A DNA stretch of 64,000 nt, taken from NCBI GenBank assembly GCA_023101885.1, contig JALPQD010000394.1:1796581-1860580 (forward strand). Reading direction: 5' to 3'. This document shows positions 59,576-64,000 of the stretch, piece after piece; the stretch's first letter is position 1; every line of letters starts with the position of its first letter. The notes below the pieces were generated by a model. That model saw nothing but the letters and a program-made list of their open reading frames with translations. It was not told the origin of the DNA and ran no database searches. A program made the translations under genes and the position numbers. The DNA comes from Typhlomys cinereus. Taxonomy: Eukaryota; Chordata; Mammalia; Rodentia; Platacanthomyidae.

Positions 59576-60104
59576 CTTAATAAGAGAACTAAAATGTTAC
59601 CATGTCACAGATTAAAGGCTATACTATCTTGAAACTTTTTCTGCCAAATGCTTCAGCTCATTATATTTTAATTTTAATTCAACTTTAGATTAGTTTTCAG
59701 GACATGGGAAAATCACAGTCAACCTCTCTACCCAACCATCACTTGAACTACCCCTCATCCAGCTCCCTAAGTAGTCTTTATTACCTTTTCAAGTAGCAGA
59801 AGCTGGGCCTCTTATGGTGATATTTCTCTCAGCATTACTTTGTTCCAAGTTTTCACTCAAATGACCCAAATAACTCTGTCTCCATGACCCAAATAACTGT
59901 CTCCATGACCCAGTGACTTTCCTAGATTGAAATTTCAGTGTTCCATATTTCTCCCACAAAACATTTCCAAAGGCATGATAGTTACATCACAGTAATGATC
60001 ATAATACTTGGTACCAAATTCTCTCAATTTAACAACAACATTTCTAAATTTTCTTAGTCTTAGAGTAACAACCTGCTTCTTGGTACCAATTTCTGTTGTA
60101 CTTA
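59576..60104. other. No feature recognised
   Basis: Unique-looking sequence with one tandem pair of about 25 bp near 59863-59910 (ccaaataactctgtctccatgac repeated imperfectly). Confidence 0.5.
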
Positions 60105-60425
60105 CTTTTCTTTTTGCTATGAGACAATGTAATCAGATTCGAATAATGTAGGGAAAAACAGAAAGATTCATTTGGTTTATGATTTCAGAGAGGATATAAT
60201 CTATTATGACCAGAGGCACATTGAAGAAGTCATGGATGAAGGAAGAATCCGGAAGTCAGTTCAAGTCATCCCAGCCATTAGAAGGCAAAGAGAAAAAAAA
60301 AAAGTGAAAGGAAGCAGGACTAGGATACCAAGCTTCCAGATCACATTTAGCAGCCTCAAGTCCCTCCACCTGTGATGTGTGCTCCTTCCACAAGGCTCCA
60401 CCTTTATCCAGAGCAAATTTGTTCA
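60105..60425 (+). repeat. Unidentified repeat, copy B
   Basis: Collinear with 50205-50610. It contains a 67-codon open stretch that I regard as chance. An old L1 begins at its right end. Confidence 0.45.
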
Positions 60426-63400
60426 ATTAAAGAGGTTTAAAAGCTACAAAAATATCAAAAAGTAATATTCAAGAGTTATGGGACATCTTGAAGAAGTTAA
60501 ATCTGCATAGTCAAGAAACCAAGAAAGCCATACCAGAAGAGATTTTTCACACTATCATCAATGAAAATTTTTCACATCTAAGGAAAGACCCATTCGAGTA
60601 GAAGGGGCATACCATGCACCAATCAGATTTAACCAAAAATAGAAACTTGACACAGCAAATAATAGCCAAAACAGTACAGATATAAGACAAAGACAATGTG
60701 CAGAGAGTGTCAAGAAATAAAAACTAAGTCACATTTAAAGGTAAACCTATTAGAATAACTGTTGATTTTTCAGTGAGAATAATAAAAGCCAGGAGAGCTT
60801 GGAGAGATGTACTTCAAATCATGAATGAGTACAAATGTCAACGCAGGCTGATATATCCATCAAAATTATCAGTCATGACTGAAGGTGAGAGAAAAAGTTT
60901 TCACCATAAAGATAATCTGAAGGTCTATATGGCCACCAAACCAAGCCCACAGAAGAAGATGCTAGGAAAAATACTCAAGCTTGAAGAAAATGACAAACAT
61001 ATCCAAGAGGTAAAAAGGGAAAAACAATACCAAAACAACTACTAAGCAAAGAACTACACATTTAAAAATTACAAAACTCAGAAAATGACAGAAAAAAACA
61101 TATCTCAATTATAAGCCTAAACATCAATGGACTTAATGTTCCACTCAAGAGACATAAGTTAGAAACATGATTAAACTTAAAAACCCATCAATCTTCTGCA
61201 TTCAGATGACACATCTCATCATGAAATATAAGCAAAATCTCAAGAGTAAAAAATTGGTCAAAAATTTGCCAAGCTAACAGAACAAGGAAACAAGTGGGAG
61301 TAGCAATTCTAGTATCTGACAAAATATACTTCAAATCAAAAGAAATCAAAAAAAGTCACAGAAGGATACTACATAATATTTAATGGAACGTTTCATGAGG
61401 AAGACTTACAATACTGAACATATATACACCTAATATTGGTTCACCAATATTCATTAAGCACACACTACAATGATTAACAGAACGAACTAACTCAAAACAA
61501 TATAGCTAGGGAGTTTCAACACCATCCTCTCACCATTGGACAAGTCAAACACTGAACAGAGACACACTGGAGCTGAATCAAACCATAACATAAATGGACA
61601 TGACTGATGTCTACTGAACCTTCATTCTAACACCATGGAATACACATTCTTTTCAGCATCCCATGAAACTTTCTCCAAAATAGACTATATATTGGCCCAC
61701 AAAGCAAGACTCCACATATAAAGGAAAGTTGAAGTTATATTCTGTACTTTATGAAACCACAGTGGAATAAAGTGAGATATACACAACAAAGAAATGACAG
61801 GAAATACACAAATTCTTGGAAATGAAAATACTATGATACTGAATTAAGAATGGGTTCAGGCAAAAATCAAAAGGGAAATTCAAAAATTCCTAGAAGTGAA
61901 TGATAATGAAAACACAACATATCAAAATCTCTAGGACATGAAGAAGTTATCCTAAGAGGAAGTTTATAGCACTCAATGCCTATATCGAAAAATGGAAAAA
62001 ATCATAAACAATTAATTCAGAAATGATACTTAAAGATTTAGAACAATCCAATCTAAAAACTTGTAGACAAGAAGATAGTTTTAAAATCAGGAGAGAAATA
62101 TTTGAAATTGAGATAAGGAAAATGATACAAAGAATCAACCACCAGAGATCTGGTTCGTTTAAAAAATTCAACAACATTTATAAAACCCCAGCCAAATTAA
62201 CCAAAAGCAAAAAAGACAAAATCCAAATTAATAAAATTAGATTTGAAATGGAGTTATTACAAGGGATTGCAAGGAAATTCAAAGAATTATGAGATCATAT
62301 TTCAAAAACCTATACTCCACAAAATGTGACAATCAGATAGAATGGACAAATTTCTTAGTATGCATCACTGCAGAATTCTATCAGATATTTTAAAACAACT
62401 GACACCTCTACAACTTAGACTATTCCATAAAATACCAAAGGAAGGAACACTGCAAAAGTTGTTCTATGAAGCTAATCTCCAAACCTAATAAAGATATAAT
62501 ACAAAATGAAACTATAGTCCAATCTCATTAATGAACACTGATATAAATATCCTCAACAAAATTTTAGCAAAATGGATTCAGAAACATATCCAAATAAAAT
62601 CATTTTCCATGATCACAAAGGATTTATTCCAGGCACACAAGGTTGGCTCCACATATGCAAATCAATAAATGTAATCCACCATAAAAACAAATCAGAAAAC
62701 CAGAACCACATGATTTTCTCAATAGATGCAGAAAAAGGTTTTGATAAGATACAACATCCCTTTATGATAAAAGTCTTGGAGACAAAAGAATGGAAAGAAA
62801 TTATATCAACATAATAAATGTCATACACAACAAGTCTTTAGCAAGAATCATCCTAAATGGTGAAAACCTTGAAGCATTCCCACTTCAGTCAGGAACAAGG
62901 CAAGGCTGCCCACTCTCACAACTTCTATTCTATATTTACTTTAAGTCTTAGCTAAAATCATAAGACAAGAGAGGAAGTTAAAAGGGATACATACAGGAAA
63001 AGAAGCCATAATATCCCTATTTTCAGATGGCACGATTTCATACCCTATTGATCCTAAAAACTCCACAAGGAAACTTTTGGGACTAATACATAAGTTCAAA
63101 TGTGTGTCAGGTTACAAAATTAATGTTCAAAAATCAGTGGCCTTCCTATACACTAAGGATGAAAAAAAAATGATAAAGTCCTAAGATAAACCATTCCATT
63201 AACCATAGCCCCTGGAAAAATATAATACTATGGTATAAATCTAACTAAGTATATGAGAGATTTGTATAATGAAAACTTCAAAAACCTAAAGAAAAAAAAT
63301 TTAGAAGACACCAGAAAATGGAAAGAATTCCCGTGTTCCTGGATTGGTAGAGTTAACATAATAAAAATGACCATTCTGCCAAAAGCAACATACATATTCA

Positions 63401-64000
63401 TTGTTATACTATTCAAAATTACAAGGCAATTCTTCACAGAAAATGACAGAAGAAACTCAAAATACATATGGAAACACAAAAGGCCTAGGATAGTATAAAT
63501 AATATTGAGTAACAGAAACTCTAATGGAGCTATTGCCATACCAGACATTAATCTATACTATATAGCCATAGTAATAAGGGAAGCATGATACTGGCAGACA
63601 CATAGATCAATGTATAGGGATTGAAGGTCCACACATAACCTCAAGCACCTGCAGTTATCTGATTTTTGAAATAGGTGCTCAGAAGTACCATAGAAAGAAG
63701 CACAGTATCTTCAACAAATGATGCTTAGAAAACTGGGTATCCACATGCAGAAGATTGAAACTGGATACTTACCTTTAACTATGTACAAAAAACAACTCCA
63801 AATGTATCAAGGACCTTAATATCAGACCATAGACTATAAAAACCTTAGATGAAATAGTAGGGAATTCTCTCAAATTGATTGGCTGAGGCTAGCAGTTGCA
63901 AAACAGGACCCCAATTGAACAAGAATTAGAACCCAACACTCAATAAATGGGACTTCCTGAAATTAAAGAGCTTCTGTTCAGAAAAAGTTATTGTTAACCA
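60426..64000 (+). mobile_element. Old LINE-1 running off the window
   Basis: It starts inside ORF1 (60440-61045; the block 'RRAWRDVLQIMNEYKCQRRLIYPSKLSVM' is open at 60773-61045), then ORF2 from about 61090: endonuclease to 61780, linker, reverse transcriptase 62350-63080 and the downstream region to the window end. Many stops and indels. At the linker position equivalent to young-family codon 394 it has a sense codon (aga in ataaaattagatttgaaatgg near 62240). Confidence 0.85.

Overview
This window reads as intronic or intergenic DNA from a rodent genome. It is AT-rich, has no bacterial-style gene packing, and most of it is made of retrotransposons. Five features point to a rodent of the mouse-related clade (Myodonta): tRNA-derived B2-like SINEs (A box in 'gtggctcaggggttaag', B box in 'gagttcggatcc', a CA-repeat tail); LINE-1 (L1) elements whose 3' UTRs carry a long purine-rich tract; L1 5' UTRs built from GC-rich tandem monomers; and old non-autonomous hAT elements resembling URR1. 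The SINE and L1 sequences do not look like the usual mouse or rat subfamilies, so a more distant lineage such as a dipodid is possible. That placement is inference.

Layout. 1-7.7 kb: two copies of one ERV-like LTR family, each inserted in an old L1. One is a 790-bp solo LTR with an exact 6-bp target duplication, sitting inside a twin-primed (5'-inverted) L1. 8.4-14.3 kb: an internally deleted old L1, SINEs, a URR1-like element, L1M fragments and a processed pseudogene of LY6E (12358-13414). 15.15-19.46 kb: a 5'-truncated young L1 on the minus strand. 22.9-29.3 kb: a full-length young L1 on the plus strand with a 17-bp target duplication. 30.37-30.60 kb: a candidate terminal coding exon of a claudin/TMEM182-like membrane protein on the minus strand, the only plausible host-gene coding sequence seen. 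30.6-37.1 kb: an old near-full-length L1 carrying a tiny twin-primed young L1 and a hAT element. 38-45.5 kb: nested L1 fragments of several ages, one with a template-switch duplication. 45.5-53.2 kb: sparse DNA with two young SINEs, unidentified repeats and old L1 3' ends. 53.2-59.6 kb: a second full-length young L1 on the minus strand with an intact ORF1. 60.1-64 kb: an unidentified repeat and an old L1 running off the window.

The most interesting signal is in the young L1 family. Three independent copies share one in-frame TGA at ORF2 codon 394, and the two full-length copies also share a TAA at codon 524. Their target duplications differ, so the stops look inherited from the source rather than acquired after insertion. 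This suggests an ORF2-defective lineage mobilised in trans. Both full-length copies begin at the same base of a ~230-257-bp 5' UTR monomer, and inside each copy a TATA-like TTAAATA lies 30-31 bp upstream of the equivalent base of the next monomer. That implies a TATA-positioned monomeric promoter.
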